Position numbers and translations under genes: made by a program. 6,509 nucleotides of DNA, from the NCBI GenBank assembly GCA_014874425.1, contig JACWAG010000145.1, forward strand, positions 1-6,509, read 5' to 3'. Numbering within the stretch: the stretch's first letter is position 1; each line of letters opens with the position of its first letter. This document shows positions 1 through 5,438 of the stretch, piece after piece. A model generated the notes under the pieces. The model searched no databases. It was not told the DNA's origin and saw only the letters and a list, made by a program, of their open reading frames with translations. Source of the DNA: Syntrophaceae bacterium (GTDB taxonomy: Bacteria; Desulfobacterota; Desulfomonilia; Desulfomonilales; Desulfomonilaceae).

Positions 1-342
1 CCCCCAGCGGCCAAAATCGGCGAGATAGTCGAATCCATAAATGAAAAGAACCTGGGATTAACCATGGTTACATCGGAAAACAGAGTGTTGGGTATAATTA
101 CGGACGGTGATCTGAGGAGGGCCTTGGCAAATGGAACTAACCTGTTTGAGAAAGAAGCTCAATTCCTTATGACTAAGGATCCTCTCAGTATCAGATCGGA
201 CAGGACCGCAGCGGAAGCGCTGGAAATCATGGAAAGCAAGTTGATTACAGCTTTAGCTGTAACGGATAACGATGGCAAGTGGTTGGGGATAATTCATCTA
301 CATGATTTACTTGGAAAAGGACAGATTCGTTTCGCTTCTTGA
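1..342 (+). CDS. kdsD: Arabinose-5-phosphate isomerase, C-terminal CBS part (partial, 5' end outside window)
   Basis: The reading frame is open from base 1, giving 113 residues before the TGA stop. The visible part is the tandem CBS region of a KdsD/KpsF/GutQ sugar-phosphate isomerase. The first CBS repeat ends in GIITDGDLRR (visible residues 31-40). The second ends in LGIIHLHDLL (95-104), preceded by an ALEIMESKLITAL stretch. Both are hallmark strings of this family. KdsD converts D-ribulose 5-phosphate to D-arabinose 5-phosphate, the first committed step of Kdo synthesis for LPS, in the cytoplasm. The catalytic SIS domain lies upstream of the window and cannot be checked. The internal ATG at 64 is not a real start, because the CBS homology extends upstream of it. 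KdsD and its capsule paralogue KpsF cannot be separated from this fragment alone. The C-terminus is of normal family length and looks intact. Confidence 0.92.
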   Translation, partial: PPAAKIGEIVESINEKNLGLTMVTSENRVLGIITDGDLRRALANGTNLFEKEAQFLMTKDPLSIRSDRTAAEALEIMESKLITALAVTDNDGKWLGIIHLHDLLGKGQIRFAS

Positions 343-357
343 GTAGAAACCAACAGC

Positions 358-410
358 CCGAGCGTCCCGTTTGGGTTGCTCGGCTCACATTTGTTTGTCC
401 GGTTTTTTGA
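358..410 (+). terminator. Possible weak terminator after kdsD
   Basis: CCGAGC at 358-363 pairs with GCTCGG at 378-383. Inside that stem CCC (366-368) pairs with GGG (373-375) across a GTTT loop, with a small GT/TT internal loop. T-rich sequence follows (about 389-408, including TTTTTT at 403-408), but the run is interrupted and not immediately adjacent to the stem. This could terminate the kdsD transcript or be a leader structure of dksA. The call is from eye-made pairing only. Confidence 0.35.
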
Positions 411-420
411 TTCGACCGGA
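398..420 (+). other. Inverted repeat in the dksA leader
   Basis: TCCGGT (398-403) and ACCGGA (415-420) are exact reverse complements separated by 11 bases. The repeat lies 62 bases upstream of the dksA-like start. It could form a hairpin in a dksA leader or serve as a small palindromic protein site. Six paired bases are few enough to arise by chance. Its loop holds the T-run assigned to the preceding terminator candidate, so both structures probably cannot act at once. Confidence 0.25.
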
Positions 421-482
421 AACAGAGAGAGCTGGTTTGTCCCGAAACATGGTTCAACTGGGATAAACTGACGGAGGGAGTT

Positions 483-857
483 ATGAAATTGGAAAAGGAA
501 GACCTCGAATATTTCAGGGGTATTCTTCAACGACAGTTAGACGAATTGGTACGTGGGGCTGGCCGTACAGTGGACGATATGACTGAAGGAGAGGGGAAAA
601 CAACTTTTCCGGACCCAACAGACCGTGCCTCCCTTGAATCTGATCGAAATTTTGAACTTAGGATTCGTGATCGGGAGAGAAAATTAATTAACAAAATCAA
701 AAAGGCCCTCACTAAAATCGAAGACGAGAGCTTCGGTTTTTGCGAAATCTGTGGTGAACCCATCGACTTTAAGCGACTCGAAGCCCGACCGGTAACCGCC
801 CACTGTATAGAATGCAAAACTTCCGAGGAAGAAGAAGAAAAAATTAGAAAAGTATAG
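483..857 (+). CDS. dksA: DksA/TraR-family RNA polymerase regulator
   Basis: The gene encodes 124 residues. In this family the protein enters the RNA polymerase secondary channel and, with ppGpp, alters initiation at stringent-response promoters. The coiled-coil tip motif DPTDRA is at residues 44-49, with both acidic tip residues (Asp44, Asp47) and Ala49. These match the DxxDxA tip that E. coli DksA needs for activity. A basic helix with the string RDRERKLI follows. The zinc finger has four cysteines, Cys87-x2-Cys90 and Cys108-x2-Cys111, with the family string RLEARP between them. It is somewhat shorter than E. coli DksA (151 residues), mainly at the N-terminus, as is common outside gammaproteobacteria. 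The ATG start has a strong GGAGGGAG Shine-Dalgarno sequence at 473-480. All motifs needed for function are present. Some genomes carry several DksA-like paralogues, so the symbol marks the family rather than proven orthology. Confidence 0.93.
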   Translation: MKLEKEDLEYFRGILQRQLDELVRGAGRTVDDMTEGEGKTTFPDPTDRASLESDRNFELRIRDRERKLINKIKKALTKIEDESFGFCEICGEPIDFKRLEARPVTAHCIECKTSEEEEEKIRKV

Positions 858-890
858 TTTTCATATGCCTCTTCTAAAACTGGATTGGTT

Positions 891-898
891 AAAAGGTA
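891..898 (+). promoter_or_regulatory. Ribosome binding site fixing a TTG start
   Basis: AAAAGGTA lies about 8 bases before the TTG at 905 and supports that codon as the start of the DUF4416 gene. No in-frame ATG occurs until well inside the conserved protein. The same AAAAGGT string precedes rpoZ at 2342-2348. Confidence 0.6.
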
Positions 899-904
899 AC
901 AGAT

Positions 905-1438
905 TTGAGTGTTCCACAGGGTCCCGAGCCCGCACAATTAGTGATAAGCCTTTTGAGCGCTCAAGGAAACCCACTTGACACATTGAGTCACGATCTCGAG
1001 GCGTTATTTGGACCTGTTGAAAACGTTTTTGGCCCACTTCGGTTCGATTTCACGACATATTATGATATAGAGCTTGGAGCAGGGATAAAACGCTGGATCG
1101 TAACAGTTCAGAAACTCGTTGATCCTGCCCGCTTGGCCGAGATCAAACTGTCGAGTAACGGGGTTGAACGAAAATTCGCATCTAAAGAAGGGCGAAGGCA
1201 GTTCAACCTGGACCCGGGCTTGATGACTCTTGGAAACTTTGTGCTGGCGACAGGCAAAAACAACGCTCATAGGATCTATCTCAAGGATGGAATTTTTGCG
1301 GATTTGACTCTCATTTTTCGTCGTGCGAGTTATCGACCGCTGGAATGGACCTATCCAGATTACTCGGATTCCGTCCTTATAGACATTCTGAACCGGATTA
1401 GAGAAACGTACAAGCAGAAGCTGGAGAAACAGCGTTGA
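905..1438 (+). CDS. DUF4416 family protein
   Basis: The gene encodes 177 residues of a conserved protein of unknown function that I recognise as DUF4416. Family-like strings in order are FGPVENVFGPLRFDFTTYY (35-53), LGAGIKRWIV (57-66), LVDPARLAEIKLSSN (71-85), RQFNLDPGLMTLGNFVLATGK (near 98-118), HRIYLKDGIFADLTL (122-136) and PLEWTYPDY (145-153). There is no signal peptide or membrane segment, so it is probably cytoplasmic. No catalytic motif is obvious, although several invariant-looking acidic and aromatic residues cluster around the DFTTYY and WTYPDY strings. The start is TTG, supported by AAAAGGT at 891-897. The gene sits between dksA and yicC and overlaps yicC by four bases, which suggests translational coupling. 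A role in RNA or nucleotide metabolism is a guess from neighbours only. Confidence 0.85.
   Translation: MSVPQGPEPAQLVISLLSAQGNPLDTLSHDLEALFGPVENVFGPLRFDFTTYYDIELGAGIKRWIVTVQKLVDPARLAEIKLSSNGVERKFASKEGRRQFNLDPGLMTLGNFVLATGKNNAHRIYLKDGIFADLTLIFRRASYRPLEWTYPDYSDSVLIDILNRIRETYKQKLEKQR
1423..1426 (+). promoter_or_regulatory. Ribosome binding site for yicC inside DUF4416
   Basis: GGAG sits 8 bases before the TTG at 1435. It lies inside the last codons of the DUF4416 gene, so ribosomes finishing that gene could restart directly on yicC. It supports TTG 1435 over the downstream ATG in the SMTGFG motif. Confidence 0.5.
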
Positions 1439-2325
1439 ACGAAAAATCTATAAAAAGTATGACAGGATTTGGCCGTGGGAGCCAAATTACTGGCGATGTC
1501 GAAGTTGTGACGGAAATCAGGGCCGTCAACCATCGATTTCTTGACATGTTTATAAGACTCCCTAAAACATATAGCTGTTTTGAACCACAGATCCGGAAAA
1601 TTGTTTCAGACAAAATTAATAGGGGTAAATTTGAGATCACGGTTACCCGCTCGGGAGCCAAAGGACCACTGACGGAACTTTCGTTGGACCATGACCTTGC
1701 GAACCGTTATCACAAATGTTTGATGGAGTTGAAAGATCGTTATGGTCTGGCTGGTGAAATAACTGTTTCGGATATGCTCACCCTCAAGGAGATAGTGTCT
1801 TCTTCAGACAACGTAGAGGGATTAGAGCAGGAATGGGGTCTTGTCGAGAACAGTGTCACACATGCTCTGGTGGCGTTGGATGAAATGCGAAAAACCGAAG
1901 GTTTCGCCTTGTGGAAAGATATCGAAATCCATCTAATTTCGATTAGTGAAACGATTGATCTCATAACACCGCTTGTAGATCAAATTTCTTCAGAGGCGCG
2001 AGTCAGACTGGAAAAAAAGGTTCGGGAAATGACAGGCGGCTTGGAGATCGATGATGACAGGATGCTCCAGGAACTTGCGTTGATTGCGGAGCGATCCGAC
2101 GTTAGTGAGGAACTTACGAGACTAAAAAGCCACGTTGACCAGTTCCTTGCTTTTGGCAAAGAGGGATCACCATTGGGTAGAAAACTGGACTTCCTTCTGC
2201 AGGAACTTCACAGGGAAGTTAACACTTTGGGTTCTAAATCAGCTTCAACCGACATTTCCGCGCAAGTGGTCCACATTAAGACTGAAGTCGAAAAAATACG
2301 CGAACAGACACAAAACATAGAATAG
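1435..2325 (+). CDS. yicC: YicC/YloC-family endoribonuclease
   Basis: The gene encodes 296 residues, the usual length for the family. The N-terminal signature SMTGFGRG is at residues 8-15, followed by the conserved string EIRAVNHRFLD (27-37). The C-terminal DUF1732 part is intact: REVNTLGSKS (260-269) and the terminal KIREQTQNIE (287-296). From published work I know that E. coli YicC takes part in decay of the small RNA RyhB and that the Bacillus homologue YloC is an endoribonuclease. The exact substrate here is unknown. The start is TTG, overlapping the TGA of DUF4416 as TTGA (1435-1438). The ATG at residue 9 lies inside the conserved motif and is a poor alternative. The acidic and arginine-rich C-terminal helices are consistent with the metal-dependent RNase function proposed for the family. 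The next gene, rpoZ, begins 30 bases downstream. Confidence 0.95.
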   Translation: MNEKSIKSMTGFGRGSQITGDVEVVTEIRAVNHRFLDMFIRLPKTYSCFEPQIRKIVSDKINRGKFEITVTRSGAKGPLTELSLDHDLANRYHKCLMELKDRYGLAGEITVSDMLTLKEIVSSSDNVEGLEQEWGLVENSVTHALVALDEMRKTEGFALWKDIEIHLISISETIDLITPLVDQISSEARVRLEKKVREMTGGLEIDDDRMLQELALIAERSDVSEELTRLKSHVDQFLAFGKEGSPLGRKLDFLLQELHREVNTLGSKSASTDISAQVVHIKTEVEKIREQTQNIE

Positions 2326-2341
2326 GCGCTACAAACATATG

Positions 2342-2348
2342 AAAAGGT
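2342..2348 (+). promoter_or_regulatory. Ribosome binding site of rpoZ
   Basis: AAAAGGT lies 7 bases before the ATG at 2356. It is identical to the site used before the DUF4416 TTG start, and it is the only notable element in the 30-base gap between yicC and rpoZ. Confidence 0.6.
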
Positions 2349-2355
2349 GTAAACA

Positions 2356-2601
2356 ATGGCTCGAGTCACAGTAGAAGATTGTCTGGATAAGGTGGAAAAC
2401 AGGTTCGCCCTTGTTGTCCTTGCCTCCAAGAGAACCAAAGAATTGAAAAGGGGCGCGCCCCTTCTCGTAGGAAATAGGGATAACCGCGAAGTAGTCATGT
2501 CTCTTCGGGAAATAGCCTCTGGTAAGGTAGGAGGATCTCTACCGGCATCTTACGTCCCCAAGCACAAAAATGATGTCAAAGTAGAAATAAAGAACGATTG
2601 A
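2356..2601 (+). CDS. rpoZ: DNA-directed RNA polymerase omega subunit
   Basis: The gene encodes 81 residues. The N-terminus MARVTVEDCLDKVENRFALV is typical of omega. The conserved helix string (AL)REIASGK appears here as SLREIASGK at residues 49-57. Omega wraps the C-terminal tail of beta-prime and helps assemble RNA polymerase, and it contributes to one ppGpp binding site in proteobacteria. Length is normal, with a charged C-terminal tail (KHKNDVKVEIKND) that is probably flexible. The ATG start has a clear Shine-Dalgarno sequence. The gene overlaps rlmB by four bases (TTGA). Having a DksA-type gene a few genes upstream puts two partners of ppGpp signalling in one run, which is an inference from order and not evidence of joint regulation. 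Confidence 0.95.
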   Translation: MARVTVEDCLDKVENRFALVVLASKRTKELKRGAPLLVGNRDNREVVMSLREIASGKVGGSLPASYVPKHKNDVKVEIKND

Positions 2602-3368
2602 GCAAGATTCATAAAGACGACACAGGCCGCAGCGTTATTTACGGTACCCATCCGGTTATGGAAACTATAAGGGCAGGCCGAAGAAAAGTTCACGAAATTT
2701 GCCTTGTAAAAGGGTCAGACGTGGAGAAACGCCTGAGGCAGGAATTTGAAAGCGCGCGCCTCAACTTGCGCTACATGTCTGGGATTGAGCTTGATTCGTT
2801 AACCCGTGATGCAAAGAATCAGGGAATCGCTGCCCGTGTCGAAGCCTTTCCCTATGATGACTTTGAGACCGAAGTCTTGAGACTCAAGAGGAATGGTCGT
2901 TTCTCCGTCCTGGTCCTGGACCAGGTTCAGGACCCGAACAATCTCGGTAATGTTTTGAGGAGCGCATGCTGCTTTGGGGTGGACCTGGTAGTCCTATCCA
3001 GGGATAGAGCTGTCTCGGTAACTCCATCGGCTGAGAAGGCTTCTGCAGGCTCTGCCGCGCATATGAAGATTTGTCGCGTAACAAATCTTAACCGAAGCAT
3101 AGAAACTCTCAAAGGCGTTGGCAGTTGGGTATATGGAGCGGACTCTGTCTCTGGGACTAGCCACTTCGAAGCGGATTTCTCTGGGAAGACAGTGTTGGTT
3201 ATGGGTGCTGAGGGCGCAGGGCTACGCCGACTGGTAAGGGAAAATTGCGATATCATGGTCAAAATTCCCATAACGGGCCCAGTCGGCTCATTGAACGTAT
3301 CAAACGCCACATCCATAATCCTTGCTGAAATCTACCGACAGTCGACATCTCCCAAAACAAAACATTGA
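2598..3368 (+). CDS. rlmB: 23S rRNA 2'-O-ribose methyltransferase, TrmH/SpoU family
   Basis: The gene encodes 256 residues, close to E. coli RlmB (243). RlmB methylates the ribose of a conserved guanosine in the 23S rRNA peptidyl-transferase region (Gm2251 in E. coli) using S-adenosylmethionine. The N-terminal substrate-binding domain begins with VIYGTHPVMETI (13-24). The knotted SPOUT domain carries motif 1, LDQVQDPNNLGNVLRSA (107-123) with Asn115 and Arg121. Motif 2 is VMGAEGAGLRRL (201-212) with Glu205. Motif 3 is GSLNVSNATSI (230-240) with Ser231 and Asn233. All key positions are present. The start is TTG in a TTGA overlap with rpoZ. The nearest ATG (residue 21) would cut into the N-terminal domain. 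The Shine-Dalgarno sequence is weak (only AAAG-like), so reinitiation after rpoZ is likely. A tRNA-modifying TrmH is less likely because the N-terminal domain is of the RlmB type. Confidence 0.92.
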   Translation: MSKIHKDDTGRSVIYGTHPVMETIRAGRRKVHEICLVKGSDVEKRLRQEFESARLNLRYMSGIELDSLTRDAKNQGIAARVEAFPYDDFETEVLRLKRNGRFSVLVLDQVQDPNNLGNVLRSACCFGVDLVVLSRDRAVSVTPSAEKASAGSAAHMKICRVTNLNRSIETLKGVGSWVYGADSVSGTSHFEADFSGKTVLVMGAEGAGLRRLVRENCDIMVKIPITGPVGSLNVSNATSIILAEIYRQSTSPKTKH

Positions 3369-3420
3369 AACTGATCTCCTGGCAGATTTGCCAAAGATGT
3401 TCCACTTCTAGGGTAGTCGG

Positions 3421-3810
3421 ATGAAACTGGTCATAAATCCCACTCCGATTAATCATTTGTTTACGAGAAATCAGCAGATAGTTATGGCTATGGAACCTGA
3501 AGGCATTTTAGAAGTCTTTTATAAAGGGGGAATGTCATATCCTGACCGACATTTTCTTCTAAGTCTGGCTCAAATGGCTTTGTTTGCAATCGAGGAGGAT
3601 GATGGTCAGTATGTAGAATATCTGGAAAAAGCTGAAATTGAAGTGCATAAAGATGGAAAGGTTACCCAATTGAATCCTGATCTAATAATAGCACGATCTG
3701 ATGGTGGAGAATTTGCGGCATTGGTAATAGGAGATCCGCGTAGGGCAAGGAAATTGGCCGGACAATCCGTTAGGGGACTTACAGGGAGAATTAGATTGGA
3801 TGTTCCCTAA
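3421..3810 (+). CDS. Hypothetical protein, 129 residues
   Basis: I do not recognise the family. The protein has no signal peptide or membrane segment and looks soluble and mixed alpha/beta. A hydrophobic helix-like stretch (FLLSLAQMALFAIEE, about 45-59) leads into an acidic segment (EEDDGQYVEYLEKAEIEV). A more basic C-terminus follows (DPRRARKLAGQSVRGLTGR, about 105-123). The start is ATG with a modest upstream AGGGTAG about 8 bases away. It begins 52 bases after rlmB on the same strand and may be co-transcribed with it, since no terminator is visible between them. Codon use looks a little more AT-rich than in the genes upstream. The full-length open frame, plausible start and non-repetitive composition support a real gene, but function is open. 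Confidence 0.68.
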   Translation: MKLVINPTPINHLFTRNQQIVMAMEPEGILEVFYKGGMSYPDRHFLLSLAQMALFAIEEDDGQYVEYLEKAEIEVHKDGKVTQLNPDLIIARSDGGEFAALVIGDPRRARKLAGQSVRGLTGRIRLDVP

Positions 3811-3859
3811 GTGTGTTTCGTCCATGTATTGTGAACTGATCAAATATTCCATGTAATTA

Positions 3860-3864
3860 GAGGA
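3860..3864 (+). promoter_or_regulatory. Ribosome binding site choosing ATG 3872
   Basis: GAGGA lies about 8 bases before the ATG at 3872. It favours that start over the TTG at 3866, which would be only one or two bases from the site. Confidence 0.55.
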
Positions 3865-3871
3865 CTTGGTA

Positions 3872-4225
3872 ATGAATATAAAACGCGCTTTGGCATTTTC
3901 TCTGTTGTTGGCAGTTTTTTGTATTCAAAATGCGGGCGCCGCCAATATATCCGGCAGGTGGGAAGCCTCAGTTATGGGTCATAGAGTTAAGGCCGTGGCT
4001 GAGCAGAAAGGACAAAAACTCTCTGGAGTCGCATATCTTTATGATCCTTTTGGGCACAAGTCTACCTGGCATTTTAACGGGACCGTCAATGGGGTCGATG
4101 TTCAGGCGGCCCACTTTACCGGTAACAAATTCACGGGTAAGGTCGTGGCAGACGGAAAAATGTCCGGAACCCTCGAGACCAGCAACGGGTTCCACATACC
4201 TCTTGATATTCACAGTGTGAAATAA
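3872..4225 (+). CDS. Small exported beta-rich protein
   Basis: The gene encodes 117 residues from the ATG at 3872. The TTG at 3866 would add two residues but leaves no room for the Shine-Dalgarno sequence. The N-terminus is a textbook Sec signal peptide: basic NIKR (2-5), hydrophobic core ALAFSLLLAVFCI (6-18), and an Ala-Gly-Ala cleavage site at 21-23. The mature protein is about 94 residues and probably periplasmic. It has alternating polar and hydrophobic residues with recurring glycine turns (SGRWEA, LSGVAYL, HFNGTVNG, FTGKVV, MSGTLET). This suggests a single small beta-sheet or barrel, lipocalin- or streptavidin-like in look only. It has no cysteines after cleavage. I do not recognise a named family. 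It lies 61 bases after the preceding gene and 13 bases before a small membrane protein gene. Confidence 0.75.
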   Translation: MNIKRALAFSLLLAVFCIQNAGAANISGRWEASVMGHRVKAVAEQKGQKLSGVAYLYDPFGHKSTWHFNGTVNGVDVQAAHFTGNKFTGKVVADGKMSGTLETSNGFHIPLDIHSVK

Positions 4226-4238
4226 AATTATCGAACCA

Positions 4239-4433
4239 ATGTCTGTACCGTGGGAAAAAAGGGCCGAGAAAATTAGAACCATCTGGTTCTTGTTCGCTAT
4301 GATTCCTGTTGTTATCCTGAGCGCGGCCATTTGTACTTTGGTCTTGGTAATCGTTTCACCTTTGACCGCTTATGCTTTTGTGACAAAAAAGCATTTAAAA
4401 CCCCCAGGGTCCAAGCCAATAAAACGAAATTAA
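4239..4433 (+). CDS. Small membrane protein, 64 residues
   Basis: The predicted protein has a polar, charged N-terminus (WEKRAEKIR, 5-13). A continuous hydrophobic stretch of about 35 residues follows (14-48, with Pro23 and Pro41). The tail is basic and proline-containing (KKHLKPPGSKPIKRN). The stretch is long enough for one long or two short membrane helices, and the prolines could mark a turn. No clear Shine-Dalgarno sequence precedes the ATG, so translation may depend on coupling to the exported-protein gene ending 13 bases upstream. I know of no family assignment. The strong hydrophobic block flanked by charged ends argues against a chance frame. It is the last plus-strand gene before the convergent minus-strand block, 18 bases away. 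Confidence 0.55.
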   Translation: MSVPWEKRAEKIRTIWFLFAMIPVVILSAAICTLVLVIVSPLTAYAFVTKKHLKPPGSKPIKRN

Positions 4434-4451
4434 TATGAGCTGAAATGACTC

Positions 4452-5285
4452 TTATTCGGAAACGCTGTCTTTCTTTGATTCCAATTTTGATGTGAGTGGC
4501 TGTTTGGCCGTTTGATCGGTAATAAAGAATTCATCAGGTTTCAATTTATAAATACCATTAAGAAGATTTGAATCCGCCATAGCTGAAATCTTTTCTATCC
4601 GATTGTTCATTCTCTGAATTTTTGGATCATCCTGTGTCAAGAGCGACCAAGAGTCGAACACGGTCTTTTCGACGTTTCCATTTTTGAAGAACATCACAAT
4701 GGATTGAATAGTCCCCTGGTCTGAGAACTTGACCTTTACGTCCTTAATCCCTTCAAATTCACTTAAATCACCAGGATCGATTTCCAGGACAGTGGAGTCA
4801 TCGTGCTGTTTTTGCCGCATCTTGCCGAACCTGGATGTGTCTCCGTTGCTGAGGCAATTCACCAGTAGCATCATTGGATCAGCGAACCTTGACACGTCTC
4901 TTTCTCCATCGGCTTTGAAAAATTCCAAATCGCGATTGTCATGTATAAGCGCAACAAATTCCCCGTCGGATAAGATTTGCAGATTGACATCGCCGGTAAG
5001 TTTCAGTTCAAAGCGACCCGGTTTTTGAAAAATCAACCGACCGTCAACACAAGCCTCATGATTGAAAAGATTGGATTGTCTGATCTTGTGAAATTTAGCC
5101 TCAAACTGTCCGACAATATAGGCTTTTTTTTCCACAATTTTGAGGAGCGAGTGGATGTCGGGCTCGGAGACTATGCCATTTGTCGACGCGCAACAAGTTA
5201 AGAAGACACTCAAAGCGAGTGGCAGCAGGCGCGACAAAAAAAACTTGACGCCATTTTTAAAATTAGTTGTTGAGATAGTAATCAA
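4452..5285 (-). CDS. Probable lipoprotein with LolA/LolB-like fold
   Basis: The gene encodes 277 residues. A hydrophobic N-terminal segment (FFLSRLLPLALSVFL, 15-29) ends in Thr-Cys-Cys-Ala-Ser (30-34), a probable lipoprotein signal with Cys31 or Cys32 as the lipidated residue. Neither fits the ideal lipobox exactly. Residues about 58-125 resemble LolA/LolB-type sheets: GQFEAKFHKIRQ, then DGRLIFQKPGRFELKL, then LQILSDGEFVALI. The phrase 'F-x-K-P-G-R' followed by a 'SDGE' turn is typical of LolA-like lipid-binding proteins. Possible roles are lipoprotein or lipid handling at the outer membrane, by analogy only. The C-terminal 70 residues are charged and helical. The start is TTG, because an in-frame TAA lies seven codons upstream and no ATG precedes the signal. 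Its Shine-Dalgarno sequence is weak. It is downstream of the TlpA-like gene with 153 bases between them. Confidence 0.72.
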   Translation of the reverse strand: MITISTTNFKNGVKFFLSRLLPLALSVFLTCCASTNGIVSEPDIHSLLKIVEKKAYIVGQFEAKFHKIRQSNLFNHEACVDGRLIFQKPGRFELKLTGDVNLQILSDGEFVALIHDNRDLEFFKADGERDVSRFADPMMLLVNCLSNGDTSRFGKMRQKQHDDSTVLEIDPGDLSEFEGIKDVKVKFSDQGTIQSIVMFFKNGNVEKTVFDSWSLLTQDDPKIQRMNNRIEKISAMADSNLLNGIYKLKPDEFFITDQTAKQPLTSKLESKKDSVSE

Positions 5286-5310
5286 ACCTGATTCCGAAAT
5301 CCTTTACGCC

Positions 5311-5340
5311 AAATAAAAAAATTCTCCGAGAACAGCCCGG
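5311..5340 (-). terminator. Possible weak terminator between the two minus-strand genes
   Basis: Read on the minus strand, CCGGG and CTCGG (5340-5336 and 5330-5326, one G-T pair) can form a 5-base stem with a 5-base CTGTT loop. AGAA and a run of seven T residues follow (plus-strand A-run 5315-5321). It lies downstream of the TlpA-like gene and just before the lipoprotein gene start. The stem is short and the T-run begins four bases after it, so termination may be partial, or the element may be part of the lipoprotein leader. Confidence 0.35.
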
Positions 5341-5438
5341 CCATTTCCCTTCAATTTAACAACAATCCACGTAGATGAAAAGGGGTGCGCCTAGTGTATG
5401 TTGCTTAGTGCGGGTTTCAGGGATGGACGTGGGGGTAT

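Noticed and set aside
527..937. 136-residue open frame on the minus strand across dksA
   Set aside because: It is antisense to a clearly conserved gene, has serine/arginine-rich composition with no family pattern, and has no ribosome site. It is a shadow frame.
2909..2925. Perfect 8-base inverted repeat CCTGGTCC/GGACCAGG inside rlmB
   Set aside because: It lies within codons for the conserved LVLDQVQ segment of SPOUT motif 1, has a one-base centre and no T-run, and is best explained by coding constraint.
2927..3316. 129-residue open frame on the minus strand across rlmB
   Set aside because: The plus strand encodes all SPOUT motifs here, and the antisense frame shows no recognisable features.
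3380..3393. Small hairpin TGGCA/TGCCA after rlmB
   Set aside because: The stem is only 5 bases and no T-run follows, so it is not a credible terminator.
3831..3847. CRP-like site TGTGAACTGATCAAA
   Set aside because: The left half fits TGTGA, but the right half is not TCACA and the spacing is one base short.
3829..3857. Sigma-70-like promoter: TTGTGA, 17-base spacer, TGTAAT before the exported-protein gene
   Set aside because: Boxes and spacing look good, but transcription would start near 3864, leaving the GAGGA ribosome site out of the mRNA. It would serve only if the message were nearly leaderless, so I do not list it as a feature.
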